Below the pieces are notes generated by a model. The model had not been told where the DNA came from and made no database searches. It saw only the letters and a program-made list of their open reading frames with translations. A DNA stretch of 64,000 bases from Abelmoschus esculentus. Its lineage: Eukaryota > Streptophyta > Magnoliopsida > Malvales > Malvaceae. This document shows, in pieces, positions 33,901 through 43,937 of the stretch; positions within the stretch are counted from its first letter, which is position 1, and every line of letters starts with the position of its first letter. The stretch lies in assembly GCA_035048815.1 (NCBI GenBank), contig JAUCBN010000043.1, positions 5,335,001 to 5,399,000 of the forward strand. Direction: 5' to 3'. The translations under genes and the position numbers were made by a program.

Positions 33901-36004
33901 TGGCAAGTTAATTCGGTTATCAATCGAGCCCCTTTAAGCCCAACAGATATTAAAGCAGGTTTTCTCAAATCTTGAATTGAGCTTCAAAGTTTTTGTTTGA
34001 GAATGAAAAGCAACTTCACTAATTTTAGAACTACTCTGCTCATTCATAAAAATAAATGTGTTAAGGGAGATCAAGCCAAGGCTTTTGAAATCAAGTCTAA
34101 AATCTAACTCTTTCTTTCATCGGATGATTTAACAAAATTTAATACATAAGAAGAAAGTAAATTTGCACACAGGGAAAATAGTTCCTTAAAGAGTTTGTTC
34201 AATAATTTTGTAGTTTACGAGAGTAATTATAATATTTTCTTATATTTATGTTATTAGGCTATTTTACATTAGGTAGCTTACCTTATTTCCAAGAACTACA
34301 ATTTCCGGGATCATGTTATTTGGATTTTTCATTTGTTCTAAAGTACCTATTTCCGACACATTAAGATATGAATATGAGGTATGGTGCTCCAAATATACAG
34401 AAAGACTTCAAAAAGAAGAGCATAATTGTGTTGAACACATACCTAATATCCAACAGTCACCCTTGACACCAAATGGGATAGCTTAGGGCTATATTAGGCG
34501 TTAACACCTTTTGCTACAGTTTCATTCAGATATACATGCCAATGTTGTTTGAATATCAGGCTATCAGCTAGCCTGGAGTATCAAATGTTCATATTTAGTA
34601 ACAAATTATTGAGTTTTATATTTCTCCCCCTTACTGATTCTCCCTGATTTTTCTCCTCAATGAATTCATCGTTTCTCCCTAATCTCTTCTATAAAACTAC
34701 AATTAGCTCTTTCTATTTCCCATTCAACGTCATTCTGCATATAGATAATAAGAAAGCACATGCAGATGGAATTTACTAACTGAACCTTGATCAAAATACA
34801 AATATAATAAATATTCAAACTAGAAACTGATTAGTATAAACTATATCAATAAACACGTTCAAAACTTTAAAAAAATGAACCTGGAAAGCAGACACAATTT
34901 TATGAAGGAAAAAAAGAACTTCCATTGTTGCTAAGGCAGAAAGTTTTGTAGGTTCTTTTACCAACTCTAAAGTGCATATACTTTTTAATCTATAATGGTT
35001 GCTCAAGTACCCTACTCAGTCCCTCCAGGGAAGAATAACAACCCAACAAAGATGAATCTTTTTTCTCACAAGGAACAAAAATACAATTTTCAGTATGTTC
35101 CCAGGCTTGATATTCTCTTCATTATAGTAATTATGTTCTTGATAGCCAAAAAGCCATAGCACAAATGTTTCAATTTTCACATAAAGGAGGCATACCAAAC
35201 AATTTAAACCAGGGGACCCTGCCTTATCTACTACAGACGGCATCCAAAATGACAAAAACATTTTAAGGTATGAATTATGAAACAGTTTGCAGACTAGAAG
35301 TAAGCTACTTATCATATAACAATGATGATGGTTGAATCAACAACAGAGTTTTCTACTATAGCGTCTCTCTCTCTCAAACTACTCCCAATTTCGTCTAACT
35401 TCAGTCACAATAACTAACGAGGAAATTCAATCGTCAAAGCTGACAACGTAGGCTAAAAATATGTCGATTATTATTCCAAAAGAAAGTACACCCTCCAATC
35501 TCTACGCGAGTACTCGAGGGATGAAAATAGATAGAAATTTTTTAAATTCCACATGCTAAATTATATTTAATCAAATTTCCATGAAGAAATTATGATTAAA
35601 CATTAGTTCCTTTTTCTATCCTTTCAATTAGGGTAAAAAATAGGAAAAGAAAGATGTTATACCAAAATATAAACAAGGGAAGCAAGAATGATAGTACGGT
35701 ATCGTCCGAGAAAAGAATCAGCAATGAATGCACCCAATAGAGGCAGAAGCGAGGCCGTCCCATACCAGGCGTTGACTTGTGCGGCGGCGGTAGCGGTGGA
35801 CTCTCCCAGAGGCCCCGTCAAGTAAGTAATTAGGTTAGAAGATATCCCGTAATAAGCAAACCTCTCAGAAATTTCGACGGCTATGATGAAAGAGGCAGAT
35901 CTCCAGCAGCCGGAGGTGGAGCGTCGGACAGGTCTGCCTTTGAAGTCAATGCAGCCATCAACCGTGTCGTCCAAGAGTGGAGTTTGAGCTGCGGAAATTG
36001 CCAT
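30982..36004 (-). CDS. NRT1/PTR family (NPF, subfamily 5-like) transporter, 3 exons, 569 aa
   Basis: Exons on the minus strand: 35663-36004, 32187-32734, 30982-31801 (342+548+820 bases, phases close). NPF proteins are 12-helix major-facilitator proton symporters for nitrate, peptides or hormones. The proton-coupling ExxER motif reads [10 protein letters not shown] in helix 1. [20 protein letters not shown] in exon 1, [16 protein letters not shown] and [13 protein letters not shown] in exon 2, and [19 protein letters not shown] in exon 3 are standard family blocks. A central loop between the six-helix halves spans the exon 2/3 join (SSKQFKFLNKS). Length is normal. The best guess is the NPF5.10-5.16 group, whose described members act at the tonoplast or plasma membrane; substrate is not predictable from sequence. 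Intron 1 is 2.9 kb and contains LTR-like DNA. Confidence 0.94.
33030..33960 (+). repeat. LTR-like sequence with GTATCGATAC array (NPF intron 1)
   Basis: 33055-33335 holds GTATCGATAC at 33126, 33138, 33240 and 33325 plus TTTCGATAC variants. The following 600 bases, with TTGTAAGGTTAGCC, GTGGATGTAGGTGCTTATTC and CGAACCACTCTAAAATC, resemble the 3' half of long copia LTRs of the Sirevirus/Maximus type as I remember them. No second copy, primer site or coding part is present, so it is a solo or truncated LTR. Ends are approximate. Confidence 0.5.
33961..35662. other. Rest of NPF intron 1
   Basis: AT-rich intron DNA without a recognisable gene or paired repeat. The 3' splice region near 32735 and the 5' site at 35662 are normal. 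A CTCTCT run lies at 35366-35377. Confidence 0.6.
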
Positions 36005-36109
36005 AGCTTTGATACTAATTCAGACTCAGTCCAGGATCGGATTGGTGACCTGAAACTAAGGAATTCAACGGCAGACAAATCTGTATATATTCGAAATCTG
36101 TTGATGTTC

Positions 36110-36595
36110 TAGTATTCGAGAGTCCAGTCAAAAAATTTTGAGTTATTCGGGTTGACGAATCATATTTTAACTTAAATTTTATTTGAAATTTTTTTGATTC
36201 GAAACGAGTTTAAGAAATTCGAGTTGAGTCGAATCGAGTTTTTGAATTTCTATAAATATTTAATTATAATTATTTATCATGTTATAATATGATTTGATTC
36301 CAATTTAAACGACTTTCTTTAATCATATAAGATATACATATATATATATATATTTTCATATGTAACGGTATTTCTTTATATTTTTATATATCAATGTATA
36401 TATATCATAAAAAATTGAGAGATTTATCTCAAACTTAAAAATTAATTCTTTAATTATTAAAAAATTTGAGTTATTCGAATTTTCATTTTACAACTCAAAC
36501 TTTATTTGAAATTTTTTTGAGTCAAATCGAATATTTTCGTCTCAAATCAAGTTGAGTTATTCGATTTTCTCGAGTCGAAGTTTTGCTCGCCGCTA
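36110..36595. repeat. Repeat rich in CGAATAACTCGA / GAGTTATTCGA words
   Basis: Directly upstream of the NPF start, a 480-base AT-rich repeat with many GAGTTATTCG, AATCGAGTT and TCGAGTCGAA words in inverted arrangement. Its right end (ACTCGAGAAAATCG on the minus strand after GCGAGCAAAACTT) corresponds to the TAGGGGTGAGCAAAAC ends of MITEs at 40320 and 40811. It is probably the same hAT-type MITE family with degraded ends. It sits within the likely NPF promoter. Confidence 0.55.
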
Positions 36596-36599
36596 GTTC

Positions 36600-37352
36600 T
36601 TTCTATTCTACCAATATCCACTTAAATTTATTTTATTATTTTAATAATAATATATTTTTTTAAAGTTTAATAATAATCCATTAATATAAATTATATGTAT
36701 AATTTTTATTTGAAAAGAGGCCAAGCCCGTATAACTACAAAACTCAACACAAATAAAAAAAATGAAATATTTAACATATTAATTATTATAAAAAAATTGA
36801 GTTGTTATAACTCATTTAAATAATTTTAAAATATTAATAATTAATTGATTAATTTTTAAGTTTTAAGTTTTAATCGAATTTTTTAATTTTATCTAATATA
36901 TTATATATATTGTATACTAAATATAAAAAATATATAATTGTGTTATATATTAATATAAAAATTTATTGAAATTTGAATAAATAGATTATAATATTATAAA
37001 AATTATAATTAAATTTATATAAAAATTCAAAAAATTAACTAAATAATCAAAATTAATAATGCTATCAACTCAATTTTAAATTTTTTAATTTTAATACAGT
37101 TATAATTAGTTTACTCTCTCGTATAAATATAAACAAATATTAAATATATTGTCGTCAGGTAATAAACGAATCACCAAATTATTAGTGAAGTTACAAACAA
37201 GTCAATTAAAATTTAGTTCTTTCGTTAAATTTCTAAAAGTTTAGTGACCATTTCGTATTTTTGAATACTTTAGTGACCATTTGTATACTTTACCCAACAG
37301 GAAACATGTTCTAAGTTTCTTTGTGTCTTTTCGTTTCCTTTTAGTCTCCCTC
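36600..37352. other. AT-rich spacer before the IAN gene
   Basis: Extremely AT-rich (long stretches of A/T only at 36620-37140), no gene. 37155-37300 contains AATTATTAGTGAAGTTAC and repeated TTTAGTGACCATTT, a typical MITE-end phrase, without a partner. Confidence 0.6.
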
Positions 37353-37359
37353 TATATAA
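37353..37359 (+). promoter_or_regulatory. Candidate TATA box of the IAN gene
   Basis: TATATAA lies 69-75 bases before the ATG at 37428, after a pyrimidine-rich stretch. This distance allows a short 5' UTR of about 40 bases. Prediction only. Confidence 0.5.
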
Positions 37360-37427
37360 CCTTGAAGGGAAGTCCCAGGCCCAGCTACTTGTATTTTCAC
37401 TGTGTTTTTTTTTCCTTCGCTCGGACG

Positions 37428-38789
37428 ATGGGTGGTACTGCCGCTGCGGTAGCTATTGACTGGGTGTTTACAGCACCTTCAAACATGGCAAAAACTGTGG
37501 TTTTAGTTGGGCGTACTGGCAATGGCAAAAGTGCAACAGGCAATACCATTCTTGGCTCCAAGTCCTTCAAATCAAAGACTAGCTCGTCTGGTGTTACTAG
37601 CACCTGTGAGTTGCAGAGAACAGTGCTTGAAGATGGACAGATTTTGAATGTCATTGACACTCCTGGTATGCTCTCTTTCTACATATATTTGGTCTTGGAA
37701 AGGCTGACACCCCCCTAAAAAAGAGACTAATTCACATGTCAATGTATAGGTTTATTCGATATTTCAGATGGATCTGAATTGATTGGAGAAGAGATTGTAA
37801 AATGTATTGATCTTGCCAAGGATGGGATCCATGCAGTTCTTGTAGTTTATTCGGTTAGGACCCGGTTTACAGAGGAAGAGGAAGCTGTGTTGCATAGTTT
37901 GGTGAGTTTGTTTGGAGGACAAATTGTTAACTACATAATTCTAGTGTTCACCGGTGGGGATGAATTCGACGACGAGGATGATACATTTGAAGATTATTTG
38001 GGTTCATCGTGTCCGAAACCATTGAAGGTTGCTTCCTACATCAAAATGCAAGCTTTATTCTGTAGGTGAAATAGCAACTGATGCTTGTTTTTCATTTTTC
38101 AAATCTCTCAGGATATTTTACTTGTATGTGGAAATCGATTCGTACTTTTTGATAACAAGACCAAGGATGAAACCAAGAGAGTAGAACAAGTGCAGCATCT
38201 TGTCACACTGATGAACAAGGTCATGGAGCAGAATGGTTGGCAACCATATTCTGATGAGTTGTTTCTGGCACTTCAGGTTAGAGATTTTCTTTCTGTTTTA
38301 AGTTTGTGGGAAGTTTAGCATGAAGAACTGACATGAGTAATTGTGTTCAATTGACAGAGAATGGCTGCTATACGTGATCAACAAGAACATGTTTCTTCTC
38401 AAAAGGGCTGCTCTAAGCAGGAACTATTTGTGCTTAATGACAAGTTTGAAAGGTTATATGAACAGCAGCTTAAGCGAATTACTGAGATGGTAATTGATTC
38501 GGCTTGAATTGCCATTTCTTTGTCATTTGTTCTCAAGTTTTCTACACTGTGTGTAACGAATAAACGTTGTTCATGTATGTTGAGTCAGCTGAAAGAGGCA
38601 ACCATGAAGCTCGAACGGCAGTTGGAAGAGGAGCAGGCGGCACGGAAGCATGCAGAAATGAAGGCAGAGTATGCTCAAAAGGCATCAAATGATGAGATTC
38701 AGAAGCTTAGGGAGGATCTAGAAAAAGCACAGAGGGAGAATGAGGATTTCCGTAAGAAAGCAGGTGAAAACAAGTGTACCATCCTCTGA
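37428..38789 (+). CDS. AIG1/IAN-type (GIMAP-like) GTPase, 5 exons, 337 aa
   Basis: Exons 37428-37665, 37750-38027, 38112-38276, 38358-38489, 38589-38789 (1014 bases, phases close). IAN proteins are AIG1-domain GTPases linked to pathogen, heat and ER-stress responses in plants. P-loop [12 protein letters not shown] lies at about residues 27-38, G3 DTPG at the exon 1/2 join, the AIG1-specific FTGGDEF in place of TKxD in exon 2, and [15 protein letters not shown] in exon 3. Exons 4 and 5 encode a coiled coil ([19 protein letters not shown]...). The protein ends CTIL, a CaaX-like box, which would suggest geranylgeranylation. I chose the ATG at 37428 because MGGT begins just before the GTPase domain; an upstream in-frame Met at 37281 would precede the probable TATA box. 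Confidence 0.93.
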
Positions 38790-39597
38790 CTTCTCTATTG
38801 ATGCAATTGAAAACATTGCCTTTTGTGTGCCTTGGTATTCGCCAGATTCCCTTTCTTTTCCTGTTGATCTGAATTAAGATGTTGTGTCTGCAACTATTCT
38901 CAGTGAGTAACTATATGAAACCATATCCAACAATGATGGTCTTGAAACTTTTAGATTCGGATCCTAGTCGATTCTGGTTTGTCCTTTTGGATTTCAATTA
39001 TTTGAATTAAGGTGTTCGGAGTTTGTCATTTTGGATCATTTTGAATTTGGATCATTCGAGTTAAATATTTTAGTTCTGATTGTTGAATCTCTGTAAATGT
39101 CCCCTATATCCAAATCAGAAAACCATGTTGAATCTCTGGAGTTGAGAAGCTTTTCTCATTTAGAAACCATGTGAATTGCTTCCGAAGGAGACAACAACCA
39201 TTGCCATATGTCAACCAAAGTAAAGAATGCACTGAGTGAATCAGTCATTTCGCCAAACCTGAAGCATGCACAAAAATTTCTCAACTACCTTGTCTCCAAA
39301 TGATCTTCAAGTCCTCTCCAGTGTATGGAAAAACTACGACCGATAAATCCTATCTGTTATTCAAAGCTAAGAATGAACTCAGGAACCAAAAACCATAAGG
39401 CAAAGGAATTCTTCTCCAAATGAAATAAGCAACTTGTTTCTGTGAAGAACTTCACAACTGGATTGTTTTCAAGTTCAGCAAAGGGCATGAGTGGCAACCA
39501 GAGGTTTTGGACCCATCGACGCATTCAAGTCCTAACTCACTTGAGCCAGTACATATCTAATGCTGGATGCATGGTATGTTACCATAACAGTAGCATG
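38790..39597. other. Spacer between IAN gene and Ycf20-like copy
   Basis: 38790-38960 is the probable IAN 3' UTR. 39100-39597 has non-repetitive, mRNA-like base composition. It may be the 3' UTR part of the Ycf20-like retrocopy that ends at 39598, read on the minus strand. The plus-strand frame at 39442-39672 has no recognisable family. Confidence 0.5.
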
Positions 39598-40195
39598 CTA
39601 AACAAACAGAGCAAACACATCGAGGTCGAAATTCAAGGGATTGCTAAAGCTATCCAACTCATACTTGAATGAATCCGAGAAGAGACTGAGAGAAGCCCGG
39701 CTTTCCAATAGTTGAACATGGTGTTCAGACTTCTAACATTGTTGAGTAGAGGAAGAGAGTCCCTATACATAAGGGATCCTACCCCTCCACAATAACCACA
39801 GCCAAGGCAGCAGACAAAATATCCCAGTCACCTGTCTGCCCAATAACAGTTGCAAATGCAATTGCACAATAAAACCCCACCAAGAAAAACAATATCTTCA
39901 TGGGAAGATTCTTCGTTAGTTCCTGAATCCTCACACCTAGTTTGGTTTGAATACCTTGGATAGCCCTAATCAATCGAGGCCAACCGGCATTGCCGGAAGA
40001 AGGATCAAACCCACTGCCATCATCAACAATGCTTCTAATAGATCATTCCATTCTGCCGTAGATACACACACACCCCAGAAAATCAATTACACTATGGATA
40101 CATAACATCCCTCAATAAACTGCTTGCAGTGAAGAACTAAGATGCAAGCTAATGCCATCCAGATTTCTAGAGCTATTGGTAAAGTTGCATACCTG
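39598..40195 (-). pseudogene. Ycf20-like protein pseudogene, probably a retrocopy
   Basis: The minus strand encodes a Ycf20 domain in one uninterrupted block: LIRAIQGIQTKLGVRIQEL, then NLPMKILFFLVGFYCAIAFA and GQTGDWDILSAALAVVIVEG. Ycf20-like proteins are small plastid membrane proteins, some involved in non-photochemical quenching. The frame breaks just after VVIVEG at about 39780, where one base is missing, and again near 39685 after FNYWKAG, where another is missing; downstream sequence resumes the family pattern to a stop at 39598-39600. Two upstream TGA codons (near 40038 and 40113) sit where CGA is likely. No introns are visible, whereas I expect introns in the parent gene. Not functional as written. 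Confidence 0.8.
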
Positions 40196-40319
40196 AAATT
40201 ATTGACATGAATGACACAGGGCTGAGAATGGAGTTTCTATCCAAGGCAACATGACCCAAGGTTCAGAGCTGCATCAATTGAATTGGGAAGCTTAGAAATA
40301 GGGAAAATAACATTCCCAC

Positions 40320-40784
40320 TAGGATGAGTAAAACTTGACTCGAGGAAAAAATATTTGACTCGTTTTAAATCAACTCAAAATTTCATAAACTCGAATAACT
40401 CAAAAAATTTCAAATAAAGTTTGAGTTGTTAAACGGAAATTCGAATAACTCGAAATCTTTTAGTAATTAGAAGATTTATTTTTAAGTTCAAGACGAGTCC
40501 TCAAATTTTTATAATATATATATTGATATATAAAAATATGAAGAAATATTACTACATATTAAGAAATATACATATACATAGCTTATATGATTAGTGAAAG
40601 TTGTTTACATTACAATCCAATCGTACTATAACATAATAAATAATTATAATTAAATATTTATAAGAATTCAAAATTCGTCTCGGCTCGAAAAAATTTTGAA
40701 TGAAAGTTTGAATGATAAAATTAGACTTGTCAACTTGAATAACTCGAATTTTTTTGACTCAACTCGATCGAACGCTCATCCCTA
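40320..40784. mobile_element. hAT-type MITE with 8-bp target duplication
   Basis: Ends TAGGATGAGTAAAACTTGAC and its inverted counterpart (CTCATCCCTA) enclose 465 bases rich in CGAATAACTCGAA words. An exact 8-bp duplication ATTCCCAC lies at 40312-40319 and 40785-40792. TAGGRTG ends with 8-bp duplications are diagnostic of hAT elements. No ORF of a transposase is present. Confidence 0.85.
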
Positions 40785-41288
40785 ATTCCCACACAATCCG
40801 GATGTTGTCTCTGGGGTGAGCAAAACTCGACTCGACTCGAAAAAACCGAATAACTCGACTCGAGGCGAAAATACTCGATTCGTTTTGACTCGACTCGAAA
40901 TTTTATAAACTCGACTAAACTCAAAATATTTTAAGTAAAGTTTGAGTTGTAAAATGAAAATTCGAATAACTCAAAATTTTTAATAATTAAAGAATTTACT
41001 TTTAAATTCGAGAAGAGTCTCTCAATTTTTTATGATATAAATATATATATATATATATGAAAATATAAAAAAATATTATCACATATGAAGAAATATATAC
41101 GTACATATCTTGTATGATTAGAAAAAATCATTTAAATTGGAATTAAATTATACTATAACATGATAAATAATAAAAAATAATTTTTATAAGAACTCGAAAA
41201 CTCGACTCGACTCAACTCGAATTTCTTAAACTCGACTCGAATTGAAAATTTTTTAAATAAAATTTGAATTGTAAAATATAACTTGTAA

Positions 41289-43462
41289 TGTAACCTCTAA
41301 TTTTAACCTAATTTCTTAGATTAAAACTTAGAGATCACGCTAGGTAAGCTTGTCTTACAAGTTAGGGTTTAAATAAATAAAATACAAAATTCTGTTAAAT
41401 TATTAAAACCATGATTAATTGAATTATTGAAACAAAACATTAAATACAATCTAAAGGTTCAACCCAAATCCATATTAAACATTAAAATCCAAAATCCAAA
41501 ACCCAAGTAAAAGTCTAATATAAAAGTCCAAAATTCATAACAAGAGTAAATATCCGAAATAGAAGGTATTAAGTCCAAAATCTATAAAACATACGTAAAA
41601 ATTCTGATATAGGAAACCTCCAAGTAATGTAACCCAAGTCTATGTATCTGAAACAGAAACCAAAGGAGTGTAAACTAGAGAGCTTAGTATGTCTCTAGTG
41701 TGCAGACATAACATAATCACAGTAACAGAATATTATATACATGTCTCAAATAATCATATGATAATAGAATACACAGCACAAAACATGACAGAATCATATG
41801 ATGCAATGTTTGAATGTCATGCACCCATCACCAACATCATCTGAAGAGTAGGTTCCCCTGAACTACTCTAATTCCATCGTCACCATCTAAAGTGGAAACT
41901 CGACCCCCGAAGGTGGAACCACTAATCCGAAGTGGAAACTCGACCCGAAGGTAGAGCCATTGATCCGAAATGATACTTACCTAAAGGTGATATCACTGAA
42001 CTTCCCCGAACATAATATCTCAACCTAATGCTATGTCATGATCTGATATTTGAGTTTGAGTGCATACCTTATAATTTAACATGAGGCATGCATAATAATC
42101 CCGAATAAAACATATTCTGAGTTTTTCATAAATTCCAAATCAGATATAAATAAATCATATAATATGGAATAACATCATACAATATAATTCTGAAACCATA
42201 GAATCGAATAAGTCAATAGAGAAACACAAAAATACAAAATCTGCACACATAAGTATACATAGAGTATCAGGTGAGACACACCTTAGGTAGCTAGCTAACG
42301 TCGAGAGTGACGTCCACCGTGCTCAGTCCTAGAACTAGGTCGAGCAGATGCAGAACCTACTATGCCACTATACAAGAAATTATCGAATAATTAAATCAGA
42401 TAGCTCACGTGCGGGTCTCGAAGTTTGAGTAACAAGAGGTCGTTCAAGAGGAGGAGGAGGAAAATATTTTGAATCTGAATCCATATCACCTGAACCAGAT
42501 AATAAACCAATTTTAGATTCCATTAAAGGTACACTTCTGATTAAGCATTCAAACTAAAAAGCCTAAAAAATAACACTTCGGGTTCGAATTTCAAAAGACG
42601 GACCACATCATCATACTCAAGACATCGAAAAACATAAAGTGAGCCCGGGGTGAAAAGGTCAATGTTGACGTCAACATTGGTCAACGCTGACGTCAGTACT
42701 GGTCAACGTTAACGTCAACAGCTGACGTTAGCATTGGTTAATACTGACGTCACTCGTCAGTAGGTCAACTGGTTGGGTTAGTCCACGAGCCAGTCAAAGG
42801 GTCACTACATATTTTCCTAGAAAATCTGAAATTTCCTAAATTTTCTAAGAAAATCTAAAATTTTCCCATAAAATTTGGTTATTTCTAGATCCGAGAATTC
42901 TATAATTTTCCATCTAATTTCGAGATTGACTCAAACTTTTCCGATTCTAAAAACTACTCAAAAACAAAACTTTAAACACATTCGAATCAATATTAAAATA
43001 CCCAAACAACAACCCTCTATCATTATTTAATCTTGAAACAAAACTTTCATCCCACCTACTATTGAAACAGAAACGAAAGGACAAAGAAACATACTAGCAA
43101 CACACTCAAAGTAACTCGAATGAAGAAGAACGAGGAATGAAATGAAGAGGATTACTCGGTATGAAAACAGAAACAGAGTGAAGCAATTAAGAGGAAATAA
43201 AAAGAGGACATTAAAACCAAGATTCAAAACTAAAACGGAAAATAGGGAAAACTGACTTCTAAAGAAAAAATGACTAAATTACCCAACAAGGTCCCCTTTT
43301 TAACATGTTTCTCAGTCTGACCCCAAAACTTCTTGAAATTATAGATAAGCCCCTAAAATTCTAATTAGGTTAGATCGGAAATCCCCAATTCTTAAGGTTT
43401 TGAGTTAAAGTTTTTTTAAAAAATTAGAGTTTTTGATTTGAAGCTAAAATTGAGGTGTTACA
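41289..43462 (-). mobile_element. 2.17-kb LTR-like element, probably a solo LTR
   Basis: Ends read TGTAACCTCTAATTTTA and, inverted, TGTAACACCTCAATTTTA, closing in GTTACA. Flanks TGTAA and GGTAA agree at four of five bases, as expected for a slightly decayed 5-bp duplication. There is no coding region or second LTR. Internal repeats around 41880-41990 (GAAGTGGAAACTCGACCC repeated with variations) mirror the internal repeats of the solo LTR at 52165. Base composition and ends fit long gypsy-type LTRs. Orientation is inferred from the order of these repeats and is uncertain. Confidence 0.62.
42661..42760. promoter_or_regulatory. Cluster of TGACGTCA-type palindromes in the LTR-like element
   Basis: TGACGTCA occurs exactly at 42666, 42688 and 42745, with one-base variants at 42710 (TAACGTCA) and 42723 (TGACGTTA). 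Copies sit in a roughly 22-base degenerate repeat that also carries GGTCAAC words. TGACG is the binding core of TGA-class bZIP factors and (T)TGAC is the W-box core of WRKY factors, both defence regulators. As a cluster in an LTR it is a candidate stress-responsive enhancer; activity is inferred. Confidence 0.55.
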
Positions 43463-43937
43463 GGTAAATTCATATAACTCAAAATTTTTTAACTCGGTGA
43501 AAATCAAATACTCACCCCTAATACCTTTCAAAAAAAATACTCACCCCTAATACCTTTCAAAAAAAAAATTAACTACTTGGGATGAACCTGCAAAGTGGCT
43601 AAACTCTAAAGTCAAAGACTTCATATTTACTTTTTGGGCCCAAAGAGTTCATTTTTATTGGACCATATGAATTGTTAATCTTAAAAGAAATCAATTGGGC
43701 TTAAACAAAGCATATTCTCAGTCACTCTTCTCCTACTATTCCAATTTCAAAGCCATAAAGTTTCTAGTTTCTATTTTCCGTCTATTTTCCTTTCCTTTTT
43801 CTCCTTACAATTAGTTATATAATATCCGTTTCAGATTTTCTCCTTTTCTTCCAAACGCAGTTGTTTTCTCTCCGGGAAAGAAAAAGAAAAAAAAGTAGAA
43901 GAAAAAGATCAAGCGGCTGACTTTCCGCTCGGTAAAA

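Larger units (their letters stand above)
40811..43520. mobile_element. Related hAT-type MITE, split by a 2.2-kb LTR-like insertion
   Basis: The left end TGGGGTGAGCAAAACTCGAC and the right end CTCACCCCTA are inverted; arms 40811-41288 and 43463-43520 share the CGAATAACTCAAAATTTTT words of the neighbour at 40320. The interior is broken at 41289-43462. The 31-base right end is duplicated in tandem (43509-43540 and after), which hides the outer target duplication. Confidence 0.68.

Noticed and set aside
37281..37427. Upstream in-frame Met for the IAN GTPase
   Set aside because: It lies before the likely TATA box, and the extra 49 residues are hydrophobic and unlike the family.
42580..42600. Possible tRNA T-loop (GGTTCGAATTT)
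   Set aside because: No acceptor stem, D-loop or anticodon stem can be folded around it.
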